A DNA stretch of 64,000 bases from Paraherbaspirillum soli (lineage in GTDB: Bacteria; Pseudomonadota; Gammaproteobacteria; Burkholderiales; Burkholderiaceae_D). Under the pieces are notes generated by a model that searched no databases, had not been told where the DNA came from, and worked only from the letters and a program-made list of their open reading frames with translations. Shown piece after piece: positions 18,762 through 26,991 of the stretch. Location: assembly GCF_042654985.1 (NCBI RefSeq), contig NZ_JBHSMT010000028.1:1-64000 (forward strand), read 5' to 3'. The stretch's first letter is position 1; every line of letters begins with the position of its first letter. The position numbers and the translations under genes are program-made.

Positions 18762-19216
18762 GCATGCGCGAGCAATTCCAGATGCTGAAGGAAATCGTCG
18801 AGATCCGGCAGATCCAGCTTGAAAAGTCGCGCATGGGGCTGATGCAAATGCAGGCGACGGCGGATCAGGTTATCGCTTCGGTCAAACAGGCAGAAGCCAG
18901 TCTGCACGAAAGAACCGAGCTTTGGTCGGCAGCTTTGCAACGGCCAGTCTTATCGGTCATCGCGGTCATCAATACCCGAGGCTCGCTGTCCGCCGCCAAG
19001 CAGGATTGCATCGTGCTGGAGCAGCAAATGGCGCAGGTCAATGCGCGTCTTGCGCAACAGCGGCAGCAGGTGGGGCGAGCGCAGGGATGTCTTGATGCGG
19101 CGGAAACAATGGCTGCCCGGTATGGCCGCCAATTAAGCAAACGGCAGGAAGCGAATCAGTTGATGGATGTCGAGGAAATGACGGGGCAAAGGAGGCAGTT
19201 TGATGCAAATAGTTGA
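18758..19216 (+). CDS. fliJ: Flagellar export chaperone FliJ
   Basis: A 152-residue, almost entirely helical protein rich in Gln, Ala and Glu, predicted to form an antiparallel coiled coil. FliJ is the central stalk of the FliI hexamer and links it to FlhA. Identification rests on size, coiled-coil character and position after fliI. The stop overlaps the next gene. Confidence 0.8.
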   Translation: MSMREQFQMLKEIVEIRQIQLEKSRMGLMQMQATADQVIASVKQAEASLHERTELWSAALQRPVLSVIAVINTRGSLSAAKQDCIVLEQQMAQVNARLAQQRQQVGRAQGCLDAAETMAARYGRQLSKRQEANQLMDVEEMTGQRRQFDANS

Positions 19217-19943
19217 TGCAGCTTTGGGCGGCCTATTGCCGCAACCAGGCAGACCGGCGTCCGCCGGCAAGCCGAGCTTGTTTCAAAAGACATTGTCCGG
19301 CTTGGAGAAAGAATTGTTTTCCAGCTGTAAAGACCTGGCTTTGCAAAACGACCGTGGCAGCAACTCGCAAGCAGGTGCCCAGGACAATTCTGGCGATGCT
19401 GTGGCGGGCAGTGCGGTGCGCGCGTTGTTGAGCAAACAGGCGGCGGCGAGCGGCGCTTCGCTGGCAAGCGCAGAACCGTTCGGGATCAACTCTTTGCCAA
19501 ACAGCGCGATGGCGACTGTGGCGGATGGCGTCAAATTCCAGCTTGGGGCGACGCTAAAACCCGAGCAGGGCGGGACCCCAGAGATTATGGGGCCAAGCCC
19601 CTTGAGGCAAGCGTCCGGCGCTGAACGCAAGATGGTCGACGATGCAGAACAGGGCGAGCACGAGGTGCCGGAACTGGCGCGGCGCGAGTTCTCCCCTTCG
19701 CAGGACGGCAGCGGCAAGGCCGACTGCCGCGTGCATGTCATGGATGGGCAGTCCGGCTTGACCGTATCGATACGGATGGCGGGATTTCACACTCCCGCCG
19801 ACAAGGACGCACTGATGGCGTTGGTCGCGGATGAGTTGGCGAACGTCGGCAGCACTGGCGCAAGCACCATCATTAACGGCGATTACAAGGTGATCGCAGC
19901 AAACGAAGTTAAAGGAGAAGGTCATGGCTCTCGGCGCAATTAA
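19203..19943 (+). CDS. Unrecognised protein in the fliK (hook-length control) position
   Basis: A 246-residue protein encoded between fliJ and flgD, where fliK usually lies. I start it at ATG 19203, preceded by GGAGG. The first 150 residues are low-complexity (Ala, Gly, Ser, Gln), as in FliK rulers. The C-terminal part (about 175-240, LTVSIRMAGFHTPADKDALMALVADEL) might be a shortened switch domain, but I do not see the standard FliK hook-length-control domain. It is also shorter than typical FliK (about 400). The call is by position and composition only. Confidence 0.5.
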   Translation: MQIVDAALGGLLPQPGRPASAGKPSLFQKTLSGLEKELFSSCKDLALQNDRGSNSQAGAQDNSGDAVAGSAVRALLSKQAAASGASLASAEPFGINSLPNSAMATVADGVKFQLGATLKPEQGGTPEIMGPSPLRQASGAERKMVDDAEQGEHEVPELARREFSPSQDGSGKADCRVHVMDGQSGLTVSIRMAGFHTPADKDALMALVADELANVGSTGASTIINGDYKVIAANEVKGEGHGSRRN

Positions 19944-20331
19944 TCCTGCGGGCAACACTACTACACGACCGGATTCGCTTGGGCTGGATATGCAGTCCCT
20001 GCTGAAGATCGTGCTCACCCAACTGACTTATCAAGATCCGCTGAAGCCGGTTGAGAACACCGAATTCGTGTCGCAATTGGCGCAATTCGCTTCGTTGGAG
20101 CAGACCCGTCAAATGAGTGACCGCGTCGATAGTTTGTTGACCGTGCAAGGCAGCACCCAGGCCATCGGCATGCTGGGCAAGAATGTCGACGTGGCGGCAC
20201 AAGGCGGGACGGTGACCGGCGTAGTGCAGAGCATTGCGTTCAAAAACGGCCAACCGACTGCGACCATCAAGACTGCCGACGGCCAGTTCCTGCCCGACAT
20301 ATCGCTTTCACAAATTTCCCAAGTCCGCTAA
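19924..20331 (+). CDS. flgD: Hook cap protein FlgD, short form
   Basis: A 135-residue protein with the FlgD N-terminal motif (LLKIVLTQLTYQDPLKP, then ENTEFVSQLAQFASLEQ) at about residues 25-60. Typical FlgD proteins are about 220 residues; this one lacks most of the C-terminal Ig/tudor domains, as some smaller homologues do. It caps the growing hook and is exported. The start at 19924, with AAGGAGAAGG upstream, overlaps the end of the preceding gene by 20 bases. Confidence 0.9.
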   Translation: MALGAINPAGNTTTRPDSLGLDMQSLLKIVLTQLTYQDPLKPVENTEFVSQLAQFASLEQTRQMSDRVDSLLTVQGSTQAIGMLGKNVDVAAQGGTVTGVVQSIAFKNGQPTATIKTADGQFLPDISLSQISQVR

Positions 20332-20343
20332 GGAGAAACCATC

Positions 20344-21531
20344 ATGCTTGGAGCTGTATACATCGGACTGAGCGGCTTGAACGCCTATTCAAAGGGATTG
20401 CAGACGATCAGTAACAACGTCGCCAATCTCAATACGCCCGGATTCAAATCGTCGTCGGCCAAATTCAGTGATCTGTTCTATTCCGGCTCGCCGGCGCCGG
20501 CCGATGACGGCTCTGAAGCTAACCAGTTCGGCGAGGGGGTGTCGTACGCGCATTCCTACATCAATTTCAAACAGGGCGATGTCCGGCCCTCCGACGGCCA
20601 GCTCGATCTGGCGATCCAGGGCAAAGGTTTCCTGGTGCAGCTCAATGGCGCAAATAAGGTGTATAGCCGGACCGGGCAGTTTTCGGTGGCGGACGACGGC
20701 AATATTGTCGAACGCACGACCGGCAATCGGATCGCCTTGCTCGGTGCGAACGGAAATTTGATTCCGGCGTCGATCAGCGGCAAGAAACTGTCGCCGCCGC
20801 AAGTAAGCACCAAACTGACATTTGGCGACAATTTGTCGTCCAGCGGCGATAGCCATGAGATAGCGAACGTGGATGTCTATGATGCCAGCGGCGCCAAGCA
20901 AACATTGAAAATCCATTTCCAGAACATGCAGGCAACCACGCCGGGAAAATGGAAAGTGACGGTCATGAATAGCGCCGGCACCCAGATTTCCGAAGGTGCA
21001 CTGATGTTCCGCAACAGCGTTCCGGAACCGGGAAACGACAGCATGACCGTGTCACTCCAGCCGCCAGGAGCGCCGTTGCTTTCACTCGACTTCGATTTCA
21101 GCCAAGTCACCAATTTCTCGTCGGGCACGACTTCCTCGATGCGTGTGGCCAACAAAGACGGTTACGGCTCCGGTGATCTGACCAGCACCACGGTCGACGA
21201 CTCGGGACAAATCGTCCTGAGCTATTCGAATGGAAAAACCGCCACGCTGGGCTATGTTGCGATGGCCGACTTCGAGGACCCTCAGGCCTTGAAGCAGATG
21301 GGACAGGGTATCTATCAGAGCGATGCATCGAAGGCGCCCAACATCGGACGCAGCGGCGAGCAGGGCATGGGCAAGGTGAGCGGTCATTCTTCCGAGGCAT
21401 CCAATGTCGATCTGTCGGGCGAATTCGGCCAATTGATTATTGTGCAGCGCGGGTTCCAGGCGTCGTCGCAAGTAATCAGCACCGCCAACGACATGATTCA
21501 GCAACTGTTTGACCTGAAGGGATTGAAGTAA
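20344..21531 (+). CDS. flgE: Flagellar hook protein FlgE
   Basis: A 395-residue axial protein of normal hook-protein length. The N-terminal motif ISNNVANLNTPGFKS is at about residues 22-36 and the C-terminal helix contains GFQASSQVISTANDMIQQLFDLK. The hook is thus the most distal axial structure encoded in this operon, since no FlgK, FlgL, FliD or flagellin gene is present. It starts 12 bases after flgD and overlaps the next gene by one base. Confidence 0.93.
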   Translation: MLGAVYIGLSGLNAYSKGLQTISNNVANLNTPGFKSSSAKFSDLFYSGSPAPADDGSEANQFGEGVSYAHSYINFKQGDVRPSDGQLDLAIQGKGFLVQLNGANKVYSRTGQFSVADDGNIVERTTGNRIALLGANGNLIPASISGKKLSPPQVSTKLTFGDNLSSSGDSHEIANVDVYDASGAKQTLKIHFQNMQATTPGKWKVTVMNSAGTQISEGALMFRNSVPEPGNDSMTVSLQPPGAPLLSLDFDFSQVTNFSSGTTSSMRVANKDGYGSGDLTSTTVDDSGQIVLSYSNGKTATLGYVAMADFEDPQALKQMGQGIYQSDASKAPNIGRSGEQGMGKVSGHSSEASNVDLSGEFGQLIIVQRGFQASSQVISTANDMIQQLFDLKGLK

Positions 21532-22340
21532 TGCCGGCTTTGCAGTCATCCCTTCCTTGGCGACCGCTGGCCGAGCGGGATCTGGCGTCGCTCAAGAGTC
21601 GAATCGACGGCGTTTTTTCGGTCTGGTTGTCCGATTGGTTTTCGGAGCCATCGCTGACCTTGTCGAAAGGACGCTATTTGTCGACGGTCGCAGCCGATAG
21701 CGCATGCTCCAGCACCTCGTGCCAAGAGTTCGGCAACGGCTTGTGGGTCAGGATCTTGGACCAGGGCCGCGATCAGTTGGTGGCGCAGGCGCTCGACTTC
21801 CAGTTTGCTGCGCGATCGGGAGAGTCCGTCCAGGTGCGCTCCATGCTGGAATCTTTCGGGATGCGGCTCTTGCAGGATCTCGCGCAGAAGCTCAGGACCT
21901 GTTTTCAGATAGGCGAGCCCGATCATGGCGTCGGTGCGACCGCCGAACCGCGGGCTTTCAAGCAGGGCGGGGCCAGTTTCGACCTGCAGGGGGCGAACCA
22001 GGAAACATTGCTATCCATCTTGCTGCCCTATGAACTGGCAGCCAAACAAATCCCGTCGCCCGTTGCCGATGCACGGAGCGGCGGCCTGACGTCGCGCAAA
22101 GCGGCATTGATCGATTCGGTGGTGAGCTTGCATGCAAAACTGGGACGCGCCGAATTGACCCTGCCGGACCTGAGCGGCCTGGCGCTGGGAGACGTGATCA
22201 GGCTCGACCAGAAAATCAACCAGGATTTAGCCATTTGCATCAATGGTTCGGAGCAAGCCGTGGCGCGCGGCATGTTGCACGAATCGACAGAATCAAGCGC
22301 ATCAATGGTGCTACAGCTCACATCGGTATCTATCAACTGA
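21531..22340 (+). CDS. Divergent FliM-like protein with SpoA domain, no CheY-binding N-terminus
   Basis: A 269-residue protein whose C-terminus (about residues 195-265: VSLHAKLGRAELTLPDLSGL, then GDVIRLDQKINQDLAICI) is a SpoA (FliM/FliN C-terminal) domain, and which precedes fliN as FliM does. FliM is usually about 330 residues and begins with an LSQDEIDALL-type CheY-P binding motif. Here the N-terminus is MPALQSSLPWRPLAER and the motif is absent. The middle domain shows no obvious FliM GGXG signature. It may serve as a sorting-platform component, as SctQ does in virulence type III secretion. It is coupled to flgE by a TAATG overlap. Confidence 0.65.
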   Translation: MPALQSSLPWRPLAERDLASLKSRIDGVFSVWLSDWFSEPSLTLSKGRYLSTVAADSACSSTSCQEFGNGLWVRILDQGRDQLVAQALDFQFAARSGESVQVRSMLESFGMRLLQDLAQKLRTCFQIGEPDHGVGATAEPRAFKQGGASFDLQGANQETLLSILLPYELAAKQIPSPVADARSGGLTSRKAALIDSVVSLHAKLGRAELTLPDLSGLALGDVIRLDQKINQDLAICINGSEQAVARGMLHESTESSASMVLQLTSVSIN

Positions 22341-22345
22341 AAATT

Positions 22346-22675
22346 ATGAAAACTAATAAAGAACTGCAAACGCCGACCGTGGTCGCCGTCGACTTCAACG
22401 AATCGAAACCGCCGCGCTCTGTTGCCCAGCTGGATGCGGGCGTGCTGGACCAGGTCAAGGTGTCGCTGGAAGCGGTCCTGGGTGCCGCCGACATGACAGT
22501 CAATCAATTGATGGCGCTGCGCGAAGGCGCGGTGGTGCGGCTGGATGCAGCATTGGGGGCGACGGTCGATATCCGGCTGAATCAAAAAGTGATTGCCCGC
22601 GCCGAAATCGTGACGGTCGACGAAAACTTCGGCGTCCGCATTACCGAAATCTTGTCCGCCGCAGCGACAAATTGA
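22346..22675 (+). CDS. fliN: FliN-type C-ring/export protein
   Basis: A 109-residue protein with a SpoA domain at about 35-105 (VKVSLEAVLGAADMTVNQLM, then LREGAVVRLDAALGATVDIRLN). FliN builds the lower C-ring and binds FliH to dock the export ATPase. The start at 22346 gives the normal length and is preferred over the open frame to the left. The stop overlaps the fliO start (TGATG). Confidence 0.9.
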   Translation: MKTNKELQTPTVVAVDFNESKPPRSVAQLDAGVLDQVKVSLEAVLGAADMTVNQLMALREGAVVRLDAALGATVDIRLNQKVIARAEIVTVDENFGVRITEILSAAATN

Positions 22676-23223
22676 TGCGCGCGCTCCATCGCTTCGTGCT
22701 AGTGAACTGTAACAATAGATTCGATAGTGCCTGTCGCGTACCCGACGCGCATGGCGGCGTTGCAAATGCTCGCGATAGCTCACTATCGCTGTGCTGTGCG
22801 CCTTGCCCTGCACGCCGGGTACCCGCCTTTCACTCCCGAATCCACTGTTACAGTCCACCGGCCGCAATCGCGGCTGCCGCCGCTGGAGCGCTGTTTCCAA
22901 ACATTGCAATGGCCGAGTTGACCGGTGGCGGCGCGGCGCCATCCATTGACTATGTGCGCATCGCATTGGCATTTGCCGTTTGCGTGCTGTTGGCGATCGT
23001 CTGGATCGGCTTCGTCAAGCGCACCAGCTTTGGCTTGAAATTGACGCGGGATCAGGGTGCTGCGCGTTTGAAACTGGTGCAATCTGTTCGCTTGAACGCT
23101 CGGACTACCGTGTATTTGCTGGAGTGTGACGGCGCATCCGTTTTGCTTGCCTGCGATCCGGACGGCACCAAGGTCATTTCTGGCGGGCACGCGGGTTCTG
23201 GGCAGGTGGGTGGATCTCAATGA
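22675..23223 (+). CDS. fliO: FliO-like export protein with a palindromic element inserted in its 5' end
   Basis: The core (about residues 90-170) has one membrane helix (VRIALAFAVCVLLAIVWIG) and the FliO cytoplasmic strand pattern LVQSVRLNARTTVYLLECDG; FliO aids assembly of FliP. ATG 22675 overlaps the fliN stop, the standard coupling here. The first nine codons (MRALHRFVL) look like a signal-peptide n-region and codons from about 64 (AAIAAAAAGALFPNIAMA|E) look like its h- and c-regions. They are separated by a 157-bp inverted-repeat element at 22702-22858. The frame stays open through it. Translation may instead begin at ATG 22909. Confidence 0.75.
   Translation: MRALHRFVLVNCNNRFDSACRVPDAHGGVANARDSSLSLCCAPCPARRVPAFHSRIHCYSPPAAIAAAAAGALFPNIAMAELTGGGAAPSIDYVRIALAFAVCVLLAIVWIGFVKRTSFGLKLTRDQGAARLKLVQSVRLNARTTVYLLECDGASVLLACDPDGTKVISGGHAGSGQVGGSQ
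22702..22858. repeat. Nested palindromic element inside the fliO 5' end
   Basis: The outer arms 22702-22723 and 22837-22858 match at 19 of 22 positions as an inverted repeat (GTGnACTGTAACAnTnGATTCG). Inner short inverted repeats include GTACCCG with CGGGTAC and CGATAG with CTATCG. The interior pattern resembles that of the palindrome at 63820-63938 (ATGCTC, short stem-loop, GCTG), suggesting related miniature elements. No coding function of its own. Confidence 0.7.
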
Positions 23224-24035
23224 AATCAGGTTTTTTGATGCGCCTTTTGTGCACGATATATTGCATTTTTCTTTTGTGCGGCAATGCGCAGGCCGGACCG
23301 CTGCATGCCGGATCGGCGAACGCATCTCGGATTGAGAATCCGATATTCGACATAGAACTCTCGTCCAAGGGACATGGCCTCGATAGCAAGACGAAGAATG
23401 GCACGGCGCCGGTTTCCGAAGCGGTACGGATTGTCATTTTGCTGACAGTGCTTAGTCTGGGGCCTGCGATCGTGGTTTCCATGACCGCGTTTATCCGGAT
23501 CATCATTGTCTTGGCGATGATCCGGCATGCATTCGGCATGCCGGAAACTCCGCCCAACCCGGTGCTCATCAGTCTTGCGTTGTTCCTGACTATTTTCGTC
23601 ATGATGCCGACCTTGGAAACGGTCAACGAGCAGGCTTTCCAGCCTTTTATGAAAGGCAGCTTGACGATACAGGAGGCCGCCCAGCAAAGTGCAATTCCGA
23701 TTCGGGACTTCATGCTGCGACAGGTTCGCGAGGATGATCTCAAGCTCATGTACGAGCTGTCGAAAAAAGAGGTGCCCGATACGCCGGAACAGGTGAGCTT
23801 GTTGCAACTGACGCCGGCATTCATCTTGAACGAATTGCGTGTGGCGTTTCAGATGGGCTTCGTGATCCTGCTGCCGTTCCTGCTGATCGATCTGGTCGTT
23901 TCCAGCATTCTGCTGTCATTGGGCATGATGATGGTGCCGCCGGCGACAATCGCATTGCCGCTGAAAGTGCTGATGTTTGTGTTGGTCGATGGCTGGGGCT
24001 TGATATTGCGAGGTGTGTTGGGAAGTTTTAAATGA
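23220..24035 (+). CDS. fliP: Flagellar export gate protein FliP
   Basis: A 271-residue protein with a signal peptide (cleavage near NAQAG) followed by the four-helix FliP core: VVSMTAFIRIIIVLAMIRHA, NPVLISLALFLTIFVM, TPAFILNELRVAFQMGF and LPLKVLMFVLVDGW. It is the main subunit of the export gate. The normal motifs indicate that the secretion channel is intact. It is coupled to fliO and to the sigma factor gene by four-base overlaps. Confidence 0.95.
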   Translation: MKSGFLMRLLCTIYCIFLLCGNAQAGPLHAGSANASRIENPIFDIELSSKGHGLDSKTKNGTAPVSEAVRIVILLTVLSLGPAIVVSMTAFIRIIIVLAMIRHAFGMPETPPNPVLISLALFLTIFVMMPTLETVNEQAFQPFMKGSLTIQEAAQQSAIPIRDFMLRQVREDDLKLMYELSKKEVPDTPEQVSLLQLTPAFILNELRVAFQMGFVILLPFLLIDLVVSSILLSLGMMMVPPATIALPLKVLMFVLVDGWGLILRGVLGSFK

Positions 24036-24820
24036 CCCCATATGGTATTGGGCAGGGTGCAAGCGAGGATGATGCGCCGGAACATATGCCCGATCCTGAG
24101 GATCTTCTGTGGCTGGATATGGCCGCGGGCCAAGCCTTGGCGACAGCGGCCAGAGAACGGATATTCATGCGATATCTGCCCTATGCCAAGGCGCTGGCGG
24201 CCAGACTGTATCGCGGCAGGCCGTACGACGACGTCGAATTCAGCGATTTTTACCAGCTCGCATGCGTTGGCCTGCTCGAAGCGATTGATCGTTATGATGC
24301 GACCCGCGGAGTGAGCTTCAAGACCTTTTGTACGCTGCGGGTGGAGGGCAATGTGCTGTCCGGCGTCGAGCTGTTGACGGATGGGCAGGAACAGGTGAGG
24401 TTGGCTCGCCGCATCAAAAAGGACAGGCTTGCCTCGCTGAAAGAGGGCGGCGATGAAGGACATTCACGCGCTTCAGGCGCCTTCGCCAAACTGTGCGAGG
24501 TGGCCACCGGCCTGGCAATCGGTTTCATGCTGGACGACACCAGCATGTTTGCCGGCGCCGACGAGCGGCAAAACCAGGTCGGCGCGTATCATACCGTCGC
24601 CTGGCGCCAAGCCAAGGCCAGGTTGATGATGAATCTGGAGCGGCTGCCGGAGCGAGAGCGGAAAATCCTGATGTACCATTATTTTCACGGACTGACCTTC
24701 GAACATATCGGATCGATTCTCGGCGTGACCAAGGGCCGCATCTCGCAAATACATAGAAGTGCGTTGGCCCTGCTGCGGCAGGCAATGGGCGATATCGATA
24801 CTGTCGGTATGGTTCGTTAA
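24032..24820 (+). CDS. fliA: Sigma-70 family factor of the FliA (sigma-28) type
   Basis: A 262-residue sigma factor with region 2 at about 45-110 (DFYQLACVGLLEAIDRYD, then GVSFKTF) and a region 4 helix-turn-helix at about 205-255 (LPERERKILMYHYFHGLTFEHIGSIL, then KGRISQIHRSAL). This is the FliA/WhiG arrangement that directs late flagellar promoters. The gene closes the structural part of the operon. No anti-sigma factor flgM and no flagellin target gene is found here. It may act on this operon or on genes elsewhere. Confidence 0.85.
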   Translation: MTPYGIGQGASEDDAPEHMPDPEDLLWLDMAAGQALATAARERIFMRYLPYAKALAARLYRGRPYDDVEFSDFYQLACVGLLEAIDRYDATRGVSFKTFCTLRVEGNVLSGVELLTDGQEQVRLARRIKKDRLASLKEGGDEGHSRASGAFAKLCEVATGLAIGFMLDDTSMFAGADERQNQVGAYHTVAWRQAKARLMMNLERLPERERKILMYHYFHGLTFEHIGSILGVTKGRISQIHRSALALLRQAMGDIDTVGMVR

Positions 24821-24844
24821 TAGAATTCCTTGGAGAATAAAGCT

Positions 24845-25408
24845 ATGCAAAAAAACTGTGACGACGATACTTTGAAAAATCTGCTGGCAAAGATCGGCCA
24901 GGGCTCTGCCGCCGACCTGCACCTGATCGACAGCACGCTTGCGCAGTGGCCGCAAGACGCTCGCCTATATTTTTTACGCGGATCGATCCGGGCGGGCCTG
25001 CAGCAGTACGATGCCGCGATTGCGGACATGATCGCGTCATTGACCTTGAATCCGAACGATATAATCACGCGCTTCCAGTTGGGATTCCTGTACCTCACCT
25101 GCGCTGACGCAGCACGTGCGGTAGCGACATGGAGAGCGCTTGAGGGCTTGAACGCGGCACATCCGATCCGACTGTTTGTCGACGGCCTGCGGAATTTGGC
25201 AGAAGATCGTTTTGCCGAAGCCGAAGCCAGCCTGAAAGCAGGTATTTCCAGCAATCAGCAGTGGCCGGAAATCAACCGCAATATGCAATTGATTCTGGCA
25301 AAAATTCCACCAAGCGGCACGGGAGCGACACAAGCAGCGGATGCAGAACACCAAGACAACGGGCATCTATTGTTATCGGGATACCTGACGAGTAAGACCA
25401 CACATTGA
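24845..25408 (+). CDS. TPR protein downstream of the flagellar sigma factor
   Basis: A 187-residue soluble protein with three to four tetratricopeptide-like helix pairs (DARLYFLRGSIRAGLQQYDAA, then LTLNPNDIITRFQLGFLYL, then LNAAHPIRLFVDGLRNLAED). I start it at ATG 24845 with GGAG ten bases upstream, rather than the TTG at 24830. TPR proteins of this size often act as type III secretion chaperones. That is an attractive role next to an export system whose usual chaperones (FlgN, FliS, FliT) are missing, but it is inference. Confidence 0.65.
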   Translation: MQKNCDDDTLKNLLAKIGQGSAADLHLIDSTLAQWPQDARLYFLRGSIRAGLQQYDAAIADMIASLTLNPNDIITRFQLGFLYLTCADAARAVATWRALEGLNAAHPIRLFVDGLRNLAEDRFAEAEASLKAGISSNQQWPEINRNMQLILAKIPPSGTGATQAADAEHQDNGHLLLSGYLTSKTTH

Positions 25409-25433
25409 CTGCCTAAATTGATTCAATAGAACG

Positions 25434-25784
25434 ATGGACCCAATCTCCAGACTCAATCAAGTGACCCTGCTGCTGCGCAAGCAACTGGCGGAAAAATCCG
25501 GTCGAGCGCGTAATGCCGGCGGTGCGGCCGATGGCGGCGGCAGTGAGGAATCGGTCGGCGGACTTGAGAAATCGGTCGTCGATCGCGTGCAGGGGCTACG
25601 CTCGGCCGGCTTGAACGATCAACGCCAATTGCGTCGCATGATTGTGGAAGCAGCGTTGAAGCAAGAGCTCGGGATGCAAGTCGCCAATGATGCTGAATTC
25701 AACCAGGTTGTCGATCTGGTGCTCGATGAGATCGAGGGCGATGAGGATATGCTGAACCTCATTAAGTCCATTCTGGACAACTGA
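25434..25784 (+). CDS. Hypothetical helical protein at the end of the flagellar operon
   Basis: A 116-residue protein of no family I recognise. It has a Gly-rich linker at about 26-45 and an otherwise helical, acidic C-terminus (VVDLVLDEIEGDEDMLNLIKSIL). No signal peptide or membrane segment. It is codirectional with and 25 bases after the TPR gene, and a convergent hairpin follows, so it is probably the last gene of the transcript. The ribosome binding site is weak. Confidence 0.6.
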   Translation: MDPISRLNQVTLLLRKQLAEKSGRARNAGGAADGGGSEESVGGLEKSVVDRVQGLRSAGLNDQRQLRRMIVEAALKQELGMQVANDAEFNQVVDLVLDEIEGDEDMLNLIKSILDN

Positions 25785-25814
25785 CCTGAACAATTGACTT
25801 TAGAGACGACCGGA

Positions 25815-25841
25815 AGGTGCGAGCGTCGATCGCCCGCACCT
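25815..25841. terminator. Hairpin between convergent genes
   Basis: AGGTGCG (25815-25821) pairs with CGCACCT (25835-25841), and the stem extends inward with GCG/CGC past one mismatch around TCGAT. It lies between the end of the flagellar operon and the end of the convergent TPR gene. There is no T-run on either side, so bidirectional termination is likely but not certain. Confidence 0.5.
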
Positions 25842-25848
25842 CTCTCTC

Positions 25849-26991
25849 TCATTTAAGATCGGGCAGCTTGAAGCCTTGACGTGCAATTGCTTGCGCAATC
25901 GTCATCCCGGTCGCGTTGAGCGGCGTATTGAGCGCCTTGTCGAGAATCGCCTGACCGCTTTGCGCGTTGCCCCTAGCCGTTTGCAAAAGACTCTGTGCCA
26001 AAGCTCCCGACAGGCATTTGCTGTTCAGGCGCAGGGAGATCGTGGCATGGCGTTGGGCAGCCTCAGTGTTCCCTTCTTTTATTTCCAATACCGCGAGGCT
26101 GCCATGCGTCTCTGCAAAATTTGGATCAATCTCAAGAGCGGTATTGAAATCGGCGCGCGCCTGGTCGAAACTTCCCGCCAGCAGGTGTGCCCAGCCGGCC
26201 GCAACCCACGTTCCCAAATGGGTTTTCATGATGTTTGCGCCGTGGTCCAGACTGCCTGCCGCCGTCTTCAAATGTCCGCCCAATAACAAGCCGAGTCCTT
26301 TGCCAACCCAGGCACGGCCGCTTTGCGGATTGCGTTCTAGGGCTTGTTCAAATAGTTCAACGGCAGGACTTGAATTGACGTCTTGTAGAGTCAGCATGCC
26401 GAGCGTGGTCAGGCTTTCAGCTTCGGTTGGCGCGCGCAGCGCATAGGCGCGTGCAATGTCAGGTTGGTTGCGATCCAATGCCAGCGTAGCCAATGCCGCA
26501 TAAAGTGTGTTGTCGGCGTTGGGACGGTTGCCATACTGCTCCCCGAGTTCCGCCGCTTCATCCAGAAGGCCGAGGTAATGCAATACCCGGACTTTAAGAG
26601 CAGGGGCTTGCAATACCGCCTCCAACGTCCTGCTATCCAATAAATTCGCTGCGCCCTCATAATCGCCGCTCATGGTTTTTGCATAGGCCAGGTTATAGCG
26701 GACGCCAAAATCATCGGGATACGTTTCAGCCAGCTGACTGAAAGCCGCGGTCGCGCTCGCATACTGGGAGCGCGCCAGTGCGTTCAAGCCTTTCAGGTTG
26801 GTCAGCGTTGCAGATAGAGGCTGCAGCTGTTCGGCTCGAGCCAGCAATATTTCGCAGCGGTCGTATTGTTGGCTGTCGAAAGCGGCACTAGCCGTATCGG
26901 ACAGAAGTTGCAGATTGGATGGATCTTGTTCTAAGTAACTGGTAAGCCGCTCCAGATGTTGTGCGGTCGTGGAATGTAAGTGCAAGGCCAA
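25849..26991 (-). CDS. TPR-repeat protein convergent to the flagellar operon
   Basis: A soluble protein of about 380 residues built almost entirely of tetratricopeptide repeats (AFDSQQYDRCEILLARAEQLQP, FEQALERNPQSGRAWVGKGLGLL, ARADFNTALEIDPNFAETHGS). The frame is open to 27132, but I prefer TTG 26991: it is preceded by AAGGGAGC at proper spacing, and the extension upstream has no TPR character. The role is unknown. It is transcribed toward the flagellar operon and may be an accessory factor or independent. Confidence 0.65.
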   Translation of the reverse strand: MALHLHSTTAQHLERLTSYLEQDPSNLQLLSDTASAAFDSQQYDRCEILLARAEQLQPLSATLTNLKGLNALARSQYASATAAFSQLAETYPDDFGVRYNLAYAKTMSGDYEGAANLLDSRTLEAVLQAPALKVRVLHYLGLLDEAAELGEQYGNRPNADNTLYAALATLALDRNQPDIARAYALRAPTEAESLTTLGMLTLQDVNSSPAVELFEQALERNPQSGRAWVGKGLGLLLGGHLKTAAGSLDHGANIMKTHLGTWVAAGWAHLLAGSFDQARADFNTALEIDPNFAETHGSLAVLEIKEGNTEAAQRHATISLRLNSKCLSGALAQSLLQTARGNAQSGQAILDKALNTPLNATGMTIAQAIARQGFKLPDLK

